A stretch of 64,000 nucleotides of DNA, from the NCBI RefSeq assembly GCF_001039355.2, contig NW_019775466.1, forward strand, positions 193,143-257,142. Reading direction: 5' to 3'. The notes under the pieces are model-generated. The model had not been told where the DNA came from and ran no database searches. It saw only the letters and a list, made by a program, of their open reading frames with translations. Each line of letters opens with the position of its first letter. Within the stretch, counting starts at the first letter, position 1. This document shows, one piece after another, positions 48,878 to 60,964 of the stretch. A program made the translations under genes and the position numbers. Source of the stretch: Lingula anatina. Its lineage: Eukaryota > Brachiopoda > Lingulata > Lingulida > Lingulidae.

Positions 48878-50394
48878 CCTGAAGTGATGGGTTTCACTGG
48901 GGAGCAAGAGAACCTGGTTGTCATCCAGTGTAACTCTGTATATGAGCACAGAGCACCCTGGGTGTATGCCTTCATGTTGATTAAAGAAGAAGGCAAACTT
49001 GACCAGATCACAGCCAGTCCATTCCAGTGTCCAGGTCACATACACAAACTGCTGAATGATGGGAGAATACTCACTGCCACGGCAACCAAGGAGTTGATAT
49101 TATGGGATGTTAGAAAACAGGTATTGAGAGACTGGCAAATTTAATTGCTAACATGATTATTTTTATTCTCATGTTTTTTTTTTGACATTTTAAATATGCA
49201 CATGTACCTCATATACACAATGAAAACATTTTGCAATTTTTTCAAGTTAAAAAATTCAGACTAGGATTTTTTCCTTTTAATAAATATTTTTTATGTGTAA
49301 CATTTTTAGGTGCAGTGTGGCAAGCTATATGACCCAGACTTGGTGAGATCCACTCCTCCTAGCAAGACAGGGATACTTCCTCCAAAGACCCCACCCATGC
49401 CAGCTCATATTGATGACATAACTTATATTACTGGTAGGCAAAGTCCACATTTGTATAAGTAAAATATTTAATGCAGCGACACTCATTTTACTTTTCAGAA
49501 CAATGAATTCAAAAGTAAGATAGATCAAATGGCATATTTGCAACATCCCGTGTTTTAGGTGACAGCAACTCTTTCTGGCATAGTAATACATCTGTAGTAG
49601 TATAAGTAGCAGTAGTACTAGAAACCTAAGGTTTATATTTCATATATGATGTAATAGTGGGGTTTGTAATTTATATATAATTTATATAAGTTTTTTCCCC
49701 ACCTGACAAGCTCACACCTTTCATTGGTACCTTATTTTTGTAGACTGGTAGTCATTTACTTCCTTACTGCAGTGATTTCATTTCATTTCAGTGTCCCCTG
49801 ATGGAAGTCACCTTGTGTCAGGCTCTCATGACAAGGCGGTCAAACTGTGGAACCTGACCACAGGGACACTGGTCAAGACTTTCCTGGGGCATAGGGCAAA
49901 GGTCAGCTTATTTGAATTTATTATTCTGATTGTTAGATTTGAAGAGAAATTTGATATAAGTAAAATTAACTTTAAACTCCATATTTCATTTTATATCAAC
50001 CCCAAACATAGCTAACATGACTTAAACCAAGAAGTTTGTCCTTAGATGACTTTATTTGCATGCAGGAACAGACTGATTGCATTAATTCGTGCTGAGAATT
50101 AGCATTAACAGTAACAGTAATTGTTAACAATTTCAGATAACATGTCTGGACATCTCTGAGGACAACCAGATGATTGCTTCAGGCTCCTCCGACCAGACCA
50201 TTATGCTGTGGAATCTCAACTATAACATTGGCGGAGGGGGTCTGATCACACCCCTCAACCATTTCTATGCACATGCCTCCATTGTGCAGGTGAAGCTCTC
50301 ACAGGGAGGGAAATATGTGGTTGCAGTGGTGGATGACAAGTTGAGAAAACTGGTGTTTCTGAAACTTGAAAATTGGGAAGTGAAGGAAGACTAG
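48878..50394 (+). pseudogene. Orphan last four exons of the NACHT-WD gene (copy 2)
   Basis: Exons at 48878-49120, 49310-49433, 49792-49901 and 50137-50394 match exons 20-23 of the complete gene in length, splice sites and almost every residue (SLDG to SPDG in exon 22). They encode the final WD repeats and the same C-terminus, ENWEVKED. No exons 1-19 precede them. If the duplication is real, this is a 5'-truncated copy unlikely to make protein. If it is an allele, these are simply the second haplotype's exons. Confidence 0.85.
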
Positions 50395-52331
50395 TATGGG
50401 GACCTCTTGTGACTTTAAAACTGATATAAATGAGCAAGAGGATACGTTCTGAGTTAAGATATGTTGAAAAGTTAATAGGAGGCATCCAGACAATGAACGG
50501 CAACATCTGAGAGTAAAGAAATGGGAACAACGCACAGAGTTTAAGTGATGCCAGAGTGAATTGAGTCTAGACATGAAGATCTAGTTGGAATAAAAGAAGC
50601 CAGTACGTTTCATTTGAGAACATATAAGAGTGAAGTTGAAGAAACAAAAATACTGAGAGGCTTTGCTTTGATAAAGGATATAATTAGGAAGTTGGATATT
50701 TATAGAAATTAGACCATTTTTTTCATGGAGGATTTTATTCAATACATCATTTTAACTTTTTTGCTTAGATAGTGAACTGATTATATTTTTTTTTTATTTT
50801 AGCTAGAAATCACTTTTTTAATAACAGCGTACTGACAAAATATATGACTTAGTGTGCCTTTTATGTATGTGTATATTCATTCTGCGAGCTATTCAAAATG
50901 CAATATTATAACATATATTTTATAAAAGTGAAATTAATTTTTGTGATATTAATTCTTATAACACAGTTAGCATTATATAATTTTATAGATGAGTACATGT
51001 ACAATTACTATCTTTGTATTTAAAAATTAACCTTATTTTATACAGATATAATTTGGAATTCTATTTTGAATTGTCATTGATAACAGTAGCAATGTAAAAA
51101 CATGCTGTGATAATAAAGGGACAGGAGGAACCGCTCTTTCTGAAAACTAACTCATAAATGCATGTGTTATATTTAATATTGCTCGATGAAACATCCAGGG
51201 GGAAAGTACATAACAGTTATATCAATGATCATAACTAAAAAAAGTGTACAAATAATTTAACAGTCATGCATGATATGACGGAAATTGAGCTTGACGTTAA
51301 GTCTGCAAGAACCCGTTCACACGAGAGTGATAGGCTAAAAAAAAAAAAACATCATTGCAATTTGACCACCAGGTCGATAGATAGACTCAACTATGTCTCT
51401 TATAGAAAAGTAAAATTCTGCTGCGCATGAATGTCATTACATAGTTTACTTCAAGCACCCCCTCTAAAGAATATACCGTCACTCATTGAATCAATAGGCA
51501 CTATAAATAAGCACGTAGGTATAAAAAAAGGGTCACTTTATCAGGTAAAACTAGGTCACTGGAATCTTAAATGACACAGGAAGGCTATGAGTGCTATAAT
51601 GTTGAAAGTATGTGGCAGCGTTGTTGGATTAATGTTTTGAATATAAGGAATAACGTACATCGTTTGTAGAGCAGTTAGTTTCAGTACCATACTGCGTCTG
51701 GATTCATGGGGCCAGTAAGTAAAGGTGTGTTAAGATGGCGTGGATCTTGGTCTTCCTAATGTCCTGAATATCTACCAGGCGTTGGTTTTATTGTTTAGTG
51801 GCAGGAAAGCTTGGTGACCTTCATAGTAGAACTGCAAAACGTAGTTCTGCCGGCAGGTCTAATCGGTGGTCTTTCAGTAGTCAGCCGCATAGTGTCTCCC
51901 GATTTCCCTGTGGGTGACATTAATTTTTACATTCTTGTTATCCGCCCTTATATCACATATAATCCACACAACCACAATATGGTTAACTTAGCATGACAGC
52001 TGATATTACTACCCCCCCCCCCCCCCACCTCCAGATAGCACATGTCATTCAACACATTTTAGTATTAAAATATAGGCTACACATCGTAAATACATGTCTG
52101 TATCGGTCACTCTTCTCTACGAAAACCACTTTAACAGATGCACATTATTTCTAGATCTGCAAATTATTAGCTATACAGTGTCTGGTAACCAATCTAACTT
52201 TTTTTCTTATCAAACGTCATCATGCATGCGAATGTACGTTATAAAGATCCTTGTTGCGCGCTTTAAGTAGAGATACAGTTAAATTTTAAGAATTCTTATT
52301 AATTTTCCTTGCAGGTCAAAATTATTCGAAA
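50395..52331. other. 3' UTR-like and glycosyltransferase upstream region (copy 2)
   Basis: Counterpart of 41855-43731. It has an insertion near 51270-51335 with an adjoining A run, and a longer C run near 52013-52026. The segment around 51600-52310 is nearly identical to copy 1, including the shared 61-codon open frame at 51811-51996, which has no recognised product. Confidence 0.5.
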
Positions 52332-54074
52332 ATGACTTCAAAATGCCATATCCTGAGGAAGAAAGCACTGGCTCAGTTTTCAAATCTGCCATCACTAGGT
52401 TACTTAAGTTCTACCTGTATAAGGTTAGTGAGAACGAACCCATCATTCCACGTATCCGCAAACTTTCTGTTACACATTTTGAGTTATTTTTCCTCTTGAT
52501 TTCTCTCTTCCTGCCTGACAGGAAAATGGAGATATTTATTTTAATGGAACAAAACTCTCCGAAAGAGGGTTCCACGTATGTATGTGGTTTAGATTGCTCA
52601 AATTTCTATTTAACTTGCATTTGATATCAAATTATTTCAAGTGCTTATGTGAGCAAGACTAAAAAGCTTTGAAAAAATGCAAGGTTTTTTCTCTTTGCTT
52701 TTTTTATTTTATTTATTTATTTATTTTTGTAGGTTCCGTGGAATTACGTACCTGGTTGTTTTGGCCTTAATAATTATGGTCGCTTGGGTAATATTTTCTA
52801 CATCGCCTCAAACAGAACAAGTGAAACACAATTCCGATGAAGAAATGCTGAGAAAATACGAAGTATTGGACGATGTCATATCGAGAAGAAACAACCTGCA
52901 GTTGAGTAATTGGCAATCAGAAAAATCTAAGACAAGTACTCTGCCGCTATATTTTAGGACAACCGTAAAATTAAAACACCTTAAACTTGATGATGGCACA
53001 CACCTTCTGAAGTTACTTGCACCAACGGCAAATCCAGAGACAAAAAGGACAGATACTTTGCCAAAAATATATTCAAACTCTATGCAGCATTTGCTGAATT
53101 TACGATTTCAAATTCCCACCTCACAACCAGCTAAAGTGGACGTTGTCGGTCAAAGACCAGGTGAAAAATATGTTGAATCCCCGCCATCATATTTGGCGTC
53201 AGGTATTCCTAGAATTATTCATCAAATCTGGCACAACTATTCTTTACCAAGTCAAACTGTGAACTGGATGAAAACATGGCGAGAAAAACACACCTGGCCA
53301 AAATGGCAGTACTGGTTTTGGACTCGTGAAGATTGGGAGCATCTTATAAAACTAAGATACCCGAAATACTACGAAAACTTTCGCAATATTCAAAAGGAAA
53401 TATTTCGTGCAGATATCATCAAATATTTCATAATGTTTGAAATTGGGGGCGTTTATGTCGACGTGGACGTTTTAAGTCTCCGCCCTCTAGACAGTGCTTT
53501 AGGTAGCAAACAGTGTATTCTCAGCGAGGAGCCGCTGGAGCATAGCTATCTGCTGTACGAAAAAATTGACGGGTTGGTCGGCACTGCTTTCATGGCCTGT
53601 CGACCAAAGCATCCATTCTTCGAAAAAGTCACGAACTACTTTCAACGCTTTCAAATGAGGGAAGGCATGAAGGACCCGGTAAAAATCACGGGGCCGTTCA
53701 AATTAGATACGCTGTATCACCACTATTTGCAGGTATCAAGTTCGCCTATCTCTGATACAGAATTGTACCTCGCCAAGCCAGACATGTTTATGCCTGGGTT
53801 TGATCGCAGACGTTCACAAGAACTGGAGGAAAAATGTAGTGACACGGCTAAGAGAAAAGACGATAAAATGATGGAAACTATTTGTCGAAAATTAAAACGC
53901 CAAATGTTTTTACCAATGGCACCTGTGGATGCCTACTGCGATCATCTGTGGATACATTCCTGGATGCAGCCAGGAACAATGTTCACAGATATCCGCAGTT
54001 TACTCATCAGTGATTTACATGCAACACAAGTTGACAAACAGCTAACAAACCTGTTGCAAGAGACTAAATTTTAA
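52332..54074 (+). CDS. GT32-like DXD glycosyltransferase, copy 2
   Basis: Exons 52332-52423 and 52733-54074 have the same structure and length (477 residues) as copy 1. I count eight substitutions: R26S; K to Q in TEKVK; T to S; N to H in HQIWNNY; H to R; A to V in VYADVDV; A to V near the C-terminus; V to L. The DXD aspartates, the HQIW motif and the membrane segment are all kept, so this copy should be as functional as the other, barring an effect of Val next to the DXD. An AATAAA signal lies at 54119-54124. Confidence 0.88.
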
Positions 54075-54513
54075 TTTACTTCAGTGCTAAAGAATCTCTC
54101 ATATATATATATTTTTAAAATAAAAAGAACTTAGATTCACTGCATCTTTTTTTTGCCAGTGACAATAATGGAGGTTGTGTTTTTTCTTGTCCATGTAATT
54201 CGTATCGATTTCTCTGCCTGTCAGCCTGTCTGTCAAAACAAATGGGATTACACTTTTAAAGTTGTGAGACTCAAAAAGTCCTTTTGGTTTCAATGCACAG
54301 GCTGGTGTTTTTTAAAATACAAACAGAATTATACCAGTCTTGATACCGTTCAATTCAGAAAATAGTAAAAAAAACTTCCTACAATTTATTTGCCACTTGC
54401 ACAAAATACAGTATACTGACAACTGAGCCTATCAACAGCACCCATGCAATTCTGATAAACCTAAGAAACACTAACACAATAAAGATTTACAGTCAGCGCC
54501 GTCATCCCGTCCT

Positions 54514-55637
54514 TCACGCTCCCCACATCCAGTCGATGATGTAGAACCAGTAGTAAGTCATGTGGTACCCTTCACGTGACTCTGCAGTGAAACACCCTGG
54601 GAGCAGGGACTCCTTGGCGCTAGTGGTGGTCGGCGTCAGGTATCCACCTTTCCACGGTATATCGCATGTGGGCGGGGATGCGTCCTCAATGACGGATGAG
54701 TGAAAGAGAAGGTGGACATTCTACAAAATGACAATAATAAATACATAAATTAATCAATCAAATAAGTGAAAAAATTGCAAGTTCTGAATTCATACATTCT
54801 TTGGGCTTTTTTTTTTTTCATGCTGATTTTTAAAATAATTTTAACTATGTTAATCAGGAACCCAACGAATTTTAAGCTTTAAAATTCCTAAGTTGCAACA
54901 TTATTAGATTCCGCGCACCAGATATACATTTGCTATTCCATAATACCTCGCTGTAACAATCAAAATATATGATAAGCGTTATAAAAGCTAACCACAGTAG
55001 TTGCATTCAGTTGGGAGACGGAAAGCTCCAGGCCACCTTGGTCACACGAACCAACCATGATATTTGGTGCGTGTTTGCTGCCCGGAATAATCTGGGGTGT
55101 TTTCACAGTGGCTATGCAGCTGAAAGTGGACATTGTTTATCCAAATCATGATAATTGCATAAAAAACGTGCAGCAAAAAAGCCAAAAATATGTTAATTGC
55201 TTATGCGCAGTAATAAAGAACAGAAAGGAAATATTCCAATACATGTTGGACAGGCCTACTAATATCAAAACCGGATTTAATATAATTTGGAGTACGAAAT
55301 ATCCATGTAGGCCTATCAGTGATGTAGGCCTACTAGTACAGTATATTGGACTCTAGCTAGTTTAGCTACTAAACATAAAAATTCATAAAAAAAATCGAAA
55401 GTCAAGTGAATACATCTACATGTACATGTAGAATGCTTTTCAGCAGGTTTTTAAATCCTGCAGTGTGCAAACGTAGGCCTACCCATCGGGATCCCATGTA
55501 TCGTTGACCACCACAAGAAACTGCAACCAGGCTAACTTCTGTGGCCCCTTCCCAAAATCAAGGTGCTGGCATCTACACTGCGAGACGAAAATTCCAAGAA
55601 AAATTAAGCCTACACTCTGCCCAACCCTGCAAAACAT
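54514..55637 (-). CDS. Unrecognised small secreted protein, copy 2
   Basis: Minus-strand exons 55483-55637, 54993-55119 and 54514-54720 have exactly the lengths (155, 127, 207) and phases of copy 1, again 162 residues. Six residue changes were seen: F11L, L17F, N51D, M62I, K126T and P127T. Synonymous ones include CTA/CTT in QHLDF, ACC/ACA in NDTW and GGC/GGT in QGG. All four mature cysteines, both sequons, the signal peptide and the aromatic C-terminus are kept. As with copy 1, no family is recognised. Confidence 0.72.
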
Positions 55638-56411
55638 GATCGCCCTGTTTCACAAAACGGTGTCTGAATCGACTGGTCACCCTGTCTCATACATATTATA
55701 GATAATAGATAGGCCTATCCAGTTGATAAATATTTTGTATCAACAATATATGTGATAAAACTTGGGATGTGCCGCATTTAGATTGCCAGATTCACCTTAA
55801 CTTGTTTTTGACCTCAAACGCGTTCTCCTAAAGTTTGATATTTTTTCCTTTTCTGTGAATTATAATACCCCGGTAGAAGCACAGACCAGAAACAGACGAA
55901 ATATACTCTGTAAATAGTAGGCCTACACAAATGTAACAGTGAAGTAGGCCTAACCCAGGAGGAAAAACGGCATGTGCAGGCCAGTGCCGTTCGACGCTCT
56001 TTTGTTCATGATTTTATAAGAATGTGTACCAGACTTTCCTAATTCTGCTACCTCACCTCCTAAATGATTGCTCTGCGTAAAACAAAAAAGGAAAAAAAAA
56101 AGAAAAAAAGGAATGGGATGACTTGCAAAGCTACTTTTAGACTCTTGCGTTCTACTCTATTATTTTCACCTCATTGTTTGACAAAATTTATTTACTTCAA
56201 AATTGCTTATTTGAATGTACTAAATGTAACATTAGATCTGTCTTTATTAATAAGATTAGGTCAAAATATCTGCTGTAGTGTAAGTATCTCTTGGGCAATA
56301 CAGTGCAGCCACGCCATAGCGTGCGTTCTACTCCATCAAAAACCACTGTAGAGGTCGCTGTAGGCGTAGCTAAGGTAAACGACGGACGACTGCATTCCAG
56401 GCTAGAAGAAA

Positions 56412-57210
56412 ATGTTCAAATCTAAAGTGTTGGTTTTAGGTCCCTGTGAGGTAAGTAGAGGATATTTTTTCAATTGAGACAAATCCTTGTTACCAAGAAC
56501 CAGATTATGAATGATCCTGTAAGCTGAAATATTGCAATCTGTGGCAAGTTTCACAAGATTTGGAGATATCTAACTTACTAACGTAAATGTATATGGACAA
56601 GTGTAATTTGTGTTTCATTTTTGTTTCATTTTCGTGTGCAGAGTGGCAAGAGTGCAATAGCTAACTACTTAGCAGATGCTACAGAGAATATTGGAGGGGA
56701 GTACCGACCGACACAAGGTGTAAGGTACGGAGTATGTGAACAAGATCATAGGTCATGTGTAGATAGGTTAAAAGTAGTTGCCTCAGTATATACTGGTACT
56801 ATTCTATCATTATATTGTTTATCTAACGTTAATACCAGTGTATGTGGATGTGCGTAACTCAAAACACATCGGTCTGTACTAGTACATTGTATGTAACATA
56901 TCATAGAACTTTGAACATTCATGCTCAAATCAACTAACCACAGTGTACTAGGTACAACAGTCTTGAAAAATAAGTATTTTCCAAAGAGGAATCTCTTGTA
57001 TTGATTATAGACATTGTTTCATGGAACTGCTTTTTCTCCAGAATTCTTGAATATGAAGCCAATAACTTGACAGTAGGGAGCAAGAAAGTCAGTGCAGAGG
57101 TAGAGCTGTGGGATGTCAGTGGTGATAAAAAGTAGGTGCTTCTGGTCAAATTGTGTGCAAGGTGGAGACATACAGTATACTGTACATGTATGTCAACAAA
57201 AGACCCTATT

Positions 57211-57262
<52 letters not shown>

Positions 57263-59013
57263 TGTTGCATTAATTTCCATTTTGGAGCAGGGTACTAGTT
57301 CATCTAAGTGCTCTTTGTTAAATATTTTGTATACTGTGTACAGTATATATCTGGGTAGTCTTCATTTGATTTTACATGAACTACATGCTGTTCGTGGACT
57401 GAAGGTACATTTGAAAGAAACAAAGAAAAGTTAAACAGTTCCCATTTCAATATATAACATGGATAGGTAGCATGTAATTGATGCACTTTGTTATAATTGT
57501 GTTAACAATATTTCCTAGGTTTGAAAGTTGCTGGCCAGCTATTGCAAAAGATGCAAATGGGATAGTGTTTGTGTATAACCCAGATCAGGCAAATCATGAT
57601 AAGGACCTAGAAATGTGGTAAGTTGGCCTTCCATTTTCCTACACTTTTTTAATATATCATAGTAAACCTGCATCAAGTATAGAACATACAATATTCATTG
57701 AGTGCTCTGTATGTCTTATCTGTGTAATTTTAAGCTTAGATGATAACATTTATCTAGCAAAATAGTCCTACATCTTCTGCTGTAATATGGTTCACATTTT
57801 TTTTTCACATACCACACTGAGCTTATTTACCACGTGGAAATATATTGGACATTAAAGATTGTATACCTTGGGCCAAAGAAAACGTTTATCAAACAGTTAT
57901 CACTACTCTCAAATTGGCAAAAACTTCATGCAATCTCTTGCTGTCAGGTGAAAACTATCATTTTGCTGCCATGATCCCAACATGATTTGACAAACGTTCA
58001 TAATTTACCCACTGTGCACTGTAGGTTGACGTACTTCATGAGAGTCTCTGGTGTGAAGCTACCTCAGTGCATTGCTTTTGCACATCACAAACCCACTACT
58101 ACTGAACGTGTTAAGTTCCAGATGTGTAAGTAAAATGGATTCCAGAGCAGACAGGAGAACTTCTCTTTTTCTCTTTGTGTATTTATTTATTCTTACAGAT
58201 GCTGCCTTTAAAGCATTGGTTATATTTTTCAGATATTTATATATCATTTGTCATATTTCCTTTTTTGTGTATATATTTTTGCTTGTTATTGCAATTTTAT
58301 TCTTCAAGTACTGCTTTGGCTCTATCCAGTCTGTGAAGTCTTGTTCCACACATGACACAAATTTATTAAACAATTTAATTTTTCGGAGAAAATCTGGATT
58401 TTCCCCTGGAAAAGTCAGATAGTTGTCTTTTTCCTTGTTTTTGTGGTATTTGAGGTGCTGTGGAAAAATCAGTTATTTCCCCATATTGTGTTTTTCTCTT
58501 TCTGTGAGTGTCTTTTCACTATCCTTCAGGTATACACATTTTGTAAGTGTCCCTGGTTTGCGAGACACTCAATGCTTACTGTTTGCACACAAAAAAGGAT
58601 CCTCCTCTGGTTTTTTGGGCCAGAGTGGAGGGACAGGACCACGTAAGTGTACAAAAAGGAGAACTTTAGTCACCCGGAATAAATTAATTATTATCCAAGA
58701 TTTGATGATTAAATACCATGCTTTACTCTCAAACATGATTTAACTGTTATACTAGTTAAGTCATCTGGCTATTTAGTTTGTCCTCATGTACTTTGTGAAC
58801 CTATAAATCAACACATAATGAAAATGCAAAACTGATGATAGTCTGTTATTTATTACATATTTAGATTAGTGTACAATTTATTGATTAAAACACCACATGT
58901 ATGATAATCAAAAAAAGATGAATATCTGTTTCTCATTAAGTTTTACTAGTGCTAGTTTCATAACTGATGCACTTTAAACATGAAATTAAAATAACAAGAT
59001 TATTTTTTATTTN

Positions 59014-59047
<34 letters not shown>

Positions 59048-60964
59048 TGTTGCATTAATTTCCATTTTGGAGCAGGGTACTAGTTCATCTAAGTGCTCTT
59101 TGTTAAATATTTTGTATACTGTGTACAGTATATATCTGGGTAGTCTTCATTTGATTTTACATGAACTACATGCTGTTCGTGGACTGAAGGTACATTTGAA
59201 AGAAACAAAGAAAAGTTAAACAGTTCCCATTTCAATATATAACATGGATAGGTAGCATGTAATTGATGCACTTTGTTATAATTGTGTTAACAATATTTCC
59301 TAGGTTTGAAAGTTGCTGGCCAGCTATTGCAAAAGATGCAAATGGGATAGTGTTTGTGTATAACCCAGATCAGGCAAATCATGATAAGGACCTAGAAATG
59401 TGGTAAGTTGGCCTTCCATTTTCCTACACTTTTTTAATATATCATAGTAAACCTGCATCAAGTATAGAACATACAATATTCATTGAGTGCTCTGTATGTC
59501 TTATCTGTGTAATTTTAAGCTTAGATGATAACATTTATCTAGCAAAATAGTCCTACATCTTCTGCTGTAATATGGTTCACATTTTTTTTTCACATACCAC
59601 ACTGAGCTTATTTACCACGTGGAAATATATTGGACATTAAAGATTGTATACCTTGGGCCAAAGAAAACGTTTATCAAACAGTTATCACTACTCTCAAATT
59701 GGCAAAAACTTCATGCAATCTCTTGCTGTCAGGTGAAAACTATCATTTTGCTGCCATGATCCCAACATGATTTGACAAACGTTCATAATTTACCCACTGT
59801 GCACTGTAGGTTGACGTACTTCATGAGAGTCTCTGGTGTGAAGCTACCTCAGTGCATTGCTTTTGCACATCACAAACCCACTACTACTGAACGTGTTAAG
59901 TTCCAGATGTGTAAGTAAAATGGATTCCAGAGCAGACAGGAGAACTTCTCTTTTTCTCTTTGTGTATTTATTTATTCTTACAGATGCTGCCTTTAAAGCA
60001 TTGGTTATATTTTTCAGATATTTATATATCATTTGTCATATTTCCTTTTTTGTGTATATATTTTTGCTTGTTATTGCAATTTTATTCTTCAAGTACTGCT
60101 TTGGCTCTATCCAGTCTGTGAAGTCTTGTTCCACACATGACACAAATTTATTAAACAATTTAATTTTTCGGAGAAAATCTGGATTTTCCCCTGGAAAAGT
60201 CAGATAGTTGTCTTTTTCCTTGTTTTTGTGGTATTTGAGGTGCTGTGGAAAAATCAGTTATTTCCCCATATTGTGTTTTTCTCTTTCTGTGAGTGTCTTT
60301 TCACTATCCTTCAGGTATACACATTTTGTAAGTGTCCCTGGTTTGCGAGACACTCAATGCTTACTGTTTGCACACAAAAAAGGATCCTCCTCTGGTTTTT
60401 TGGGCCAGAGTGGAGGGACAGGACCACGTAAGTGTACAAAAAGGAGAACTTTAGTCACCCGGAATAAATTAATTATTATCCAAGATTTGATGATTAAATA
60501 CCATGCTTTACTCTCAAACATGATTTAACTGTTATACTAGTTAAGTCATCTGGCTATTTAGTTTGTCCTCATGTACTTTGTGAACCTATAAATCAACACA
60601 TAATGAAAATGCAAAACTGATGATAGTCTGTTATTTATTACATATTTAGATTAGTGTACAATTTATTGATTAAAACACCACATGTATGATAATCAAAAAA
60701 AGATGAATATCTGTTTCTCATTAAGTTTTACTAGTGCTAGTTTCATAACTGATGCACTTTAAACATGAAATTAAAATAACAAGATTATTTTTTATTTCTT
60801 CCGTTACAGCCCAGGCATTTAGCAAAATCAGTGTTGTCAACACCAACCTTGATGATGATGGAGAGAATGTACGTACGGAATTTGAAAAGTTTTTGTCTGG
60901 ACTTCTCAATGCAATGCATGACAGCCGAGACAAGGAAGAACTCAGCATTATGAATAGTAAATAA
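56412..60964 (+). CDS. IFT22: Intraflagellar transport protein 22 (RABL5), Rab-like small GTPase
   Basis: Exons: 56412-56450, 56642-56724, 57042-57131, 57519-57617 (identical repeat 59304-59402), alternative exon A 58025-58125 (repeat 59810-59910), alternative exon B 58530-58642 (repeat 60315-60427) and last exon 60810-60964. With B the product is 192 residues, with A 188 (human 185). Motifs: P-loop GPCESGKS; switch region YRPTQGVRILEYE; degenerate G3 ELWDVSGDKKFESCWPA; a degenerate G4 AHHKP (A) or AHKK (B); a C-terminus with SRDKEELSIM. Known: IFT22 binds the IFT-B core (IFT74/81) and travels in cilia. Exons 4-5 appear twice only because of the assembly overlap at 59013. No lipid-modified C-terminal cysteine is present, as usual for IFT22. 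Confidence 0.93.
57213..57261. repeat. Poly-T tract, about 49 bases, IFT22 intron 3
   Basis: An uninterrupted T run. A matching but shorter run (59014-59046) starts just after the N at 59013. This homopolymer is where the overlapping contig begins. Confidence 0.98.
58025..58125 (+). other. IFT22: IFT22 alternative exon A (101 nt)
   Basis: It enters at phase 2 (completing TG|G) and leaves at phase 1 through ATGT|GTAAGTA. It encodes LTYFMRVSGVKLPQCIAFAHH followed by KPTTTERV. It aligns with the IFT22 segment CFVQQ..DTQCMLIAHHKP. An identical copy lies at 59810-59910. Confidence 0.8.
58530..58642 (+). other. IFT22: IFT22 alternative exon B (113 nt)
   Basis: Same entry and exit phases as exon A. 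It encodes YTHFVSVPGLRDTQCLLFAH followed by KKGSSSGF and a Gly-rich end. It is homologous to the same part of IFT22 as exon A. Using both exons would shift the reading frame (101 is not a multiple of three). An identical copy lies at 60315-60427. Confidence 0.8.
59046..60797. repeat. 1752-bp identical segment (copy 2)
   Basis: Exact repeat of 57261-59012, carrying IFT22 exon 4 and alternative exons A and B. It joins the last IFT22 exon naturally. Only one of the two copies should be counted when predicting the transcript. Confidence 0.95.

Larger units (their letters stand above)
48731..57009. repeat. 8.3-kb duplicated block, copy 2
   Basis: Same gene content as copy 1, offset by about 8.55 kb at the start. 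It has a roughly 64-bp insertion near 51270-51335 where copy 1 has a (CA)n run. It also has more TAGGCCTA motifs. It passes on the right into the rest of IFT22. Divergence looks like a few percent in introns and less in exons, as between alleles of a polymorphic marine animal or a recent duplication. Confidence 0.95.
57261..59012. repeat. 1752-bp segment repeated identically at 59046-60797 (copy 1)
   Basis: The two segments have a constant offset of 1785 bases with no difference seen, including introns. The first copy ends at TTTATTT-N; the second continues TTTATTTCTTCCGTTACAG into IFT22 exon 6. This is the signature of two overlapping contigs joined without merging. Confidence 0.95.

Noticed and set aside
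57113-57434. Poly-phenylalanine frames
   Set aside because: They are translations of the poly-T tract.
58072-58422. 116-codon frame reading through IFT22 exon A and its intron (also 59857-60207)
   Set aside because: It is out of frame with exon A and made of AT-rich intron; identical in the second copy only because the DNA is an assembly duplicate.
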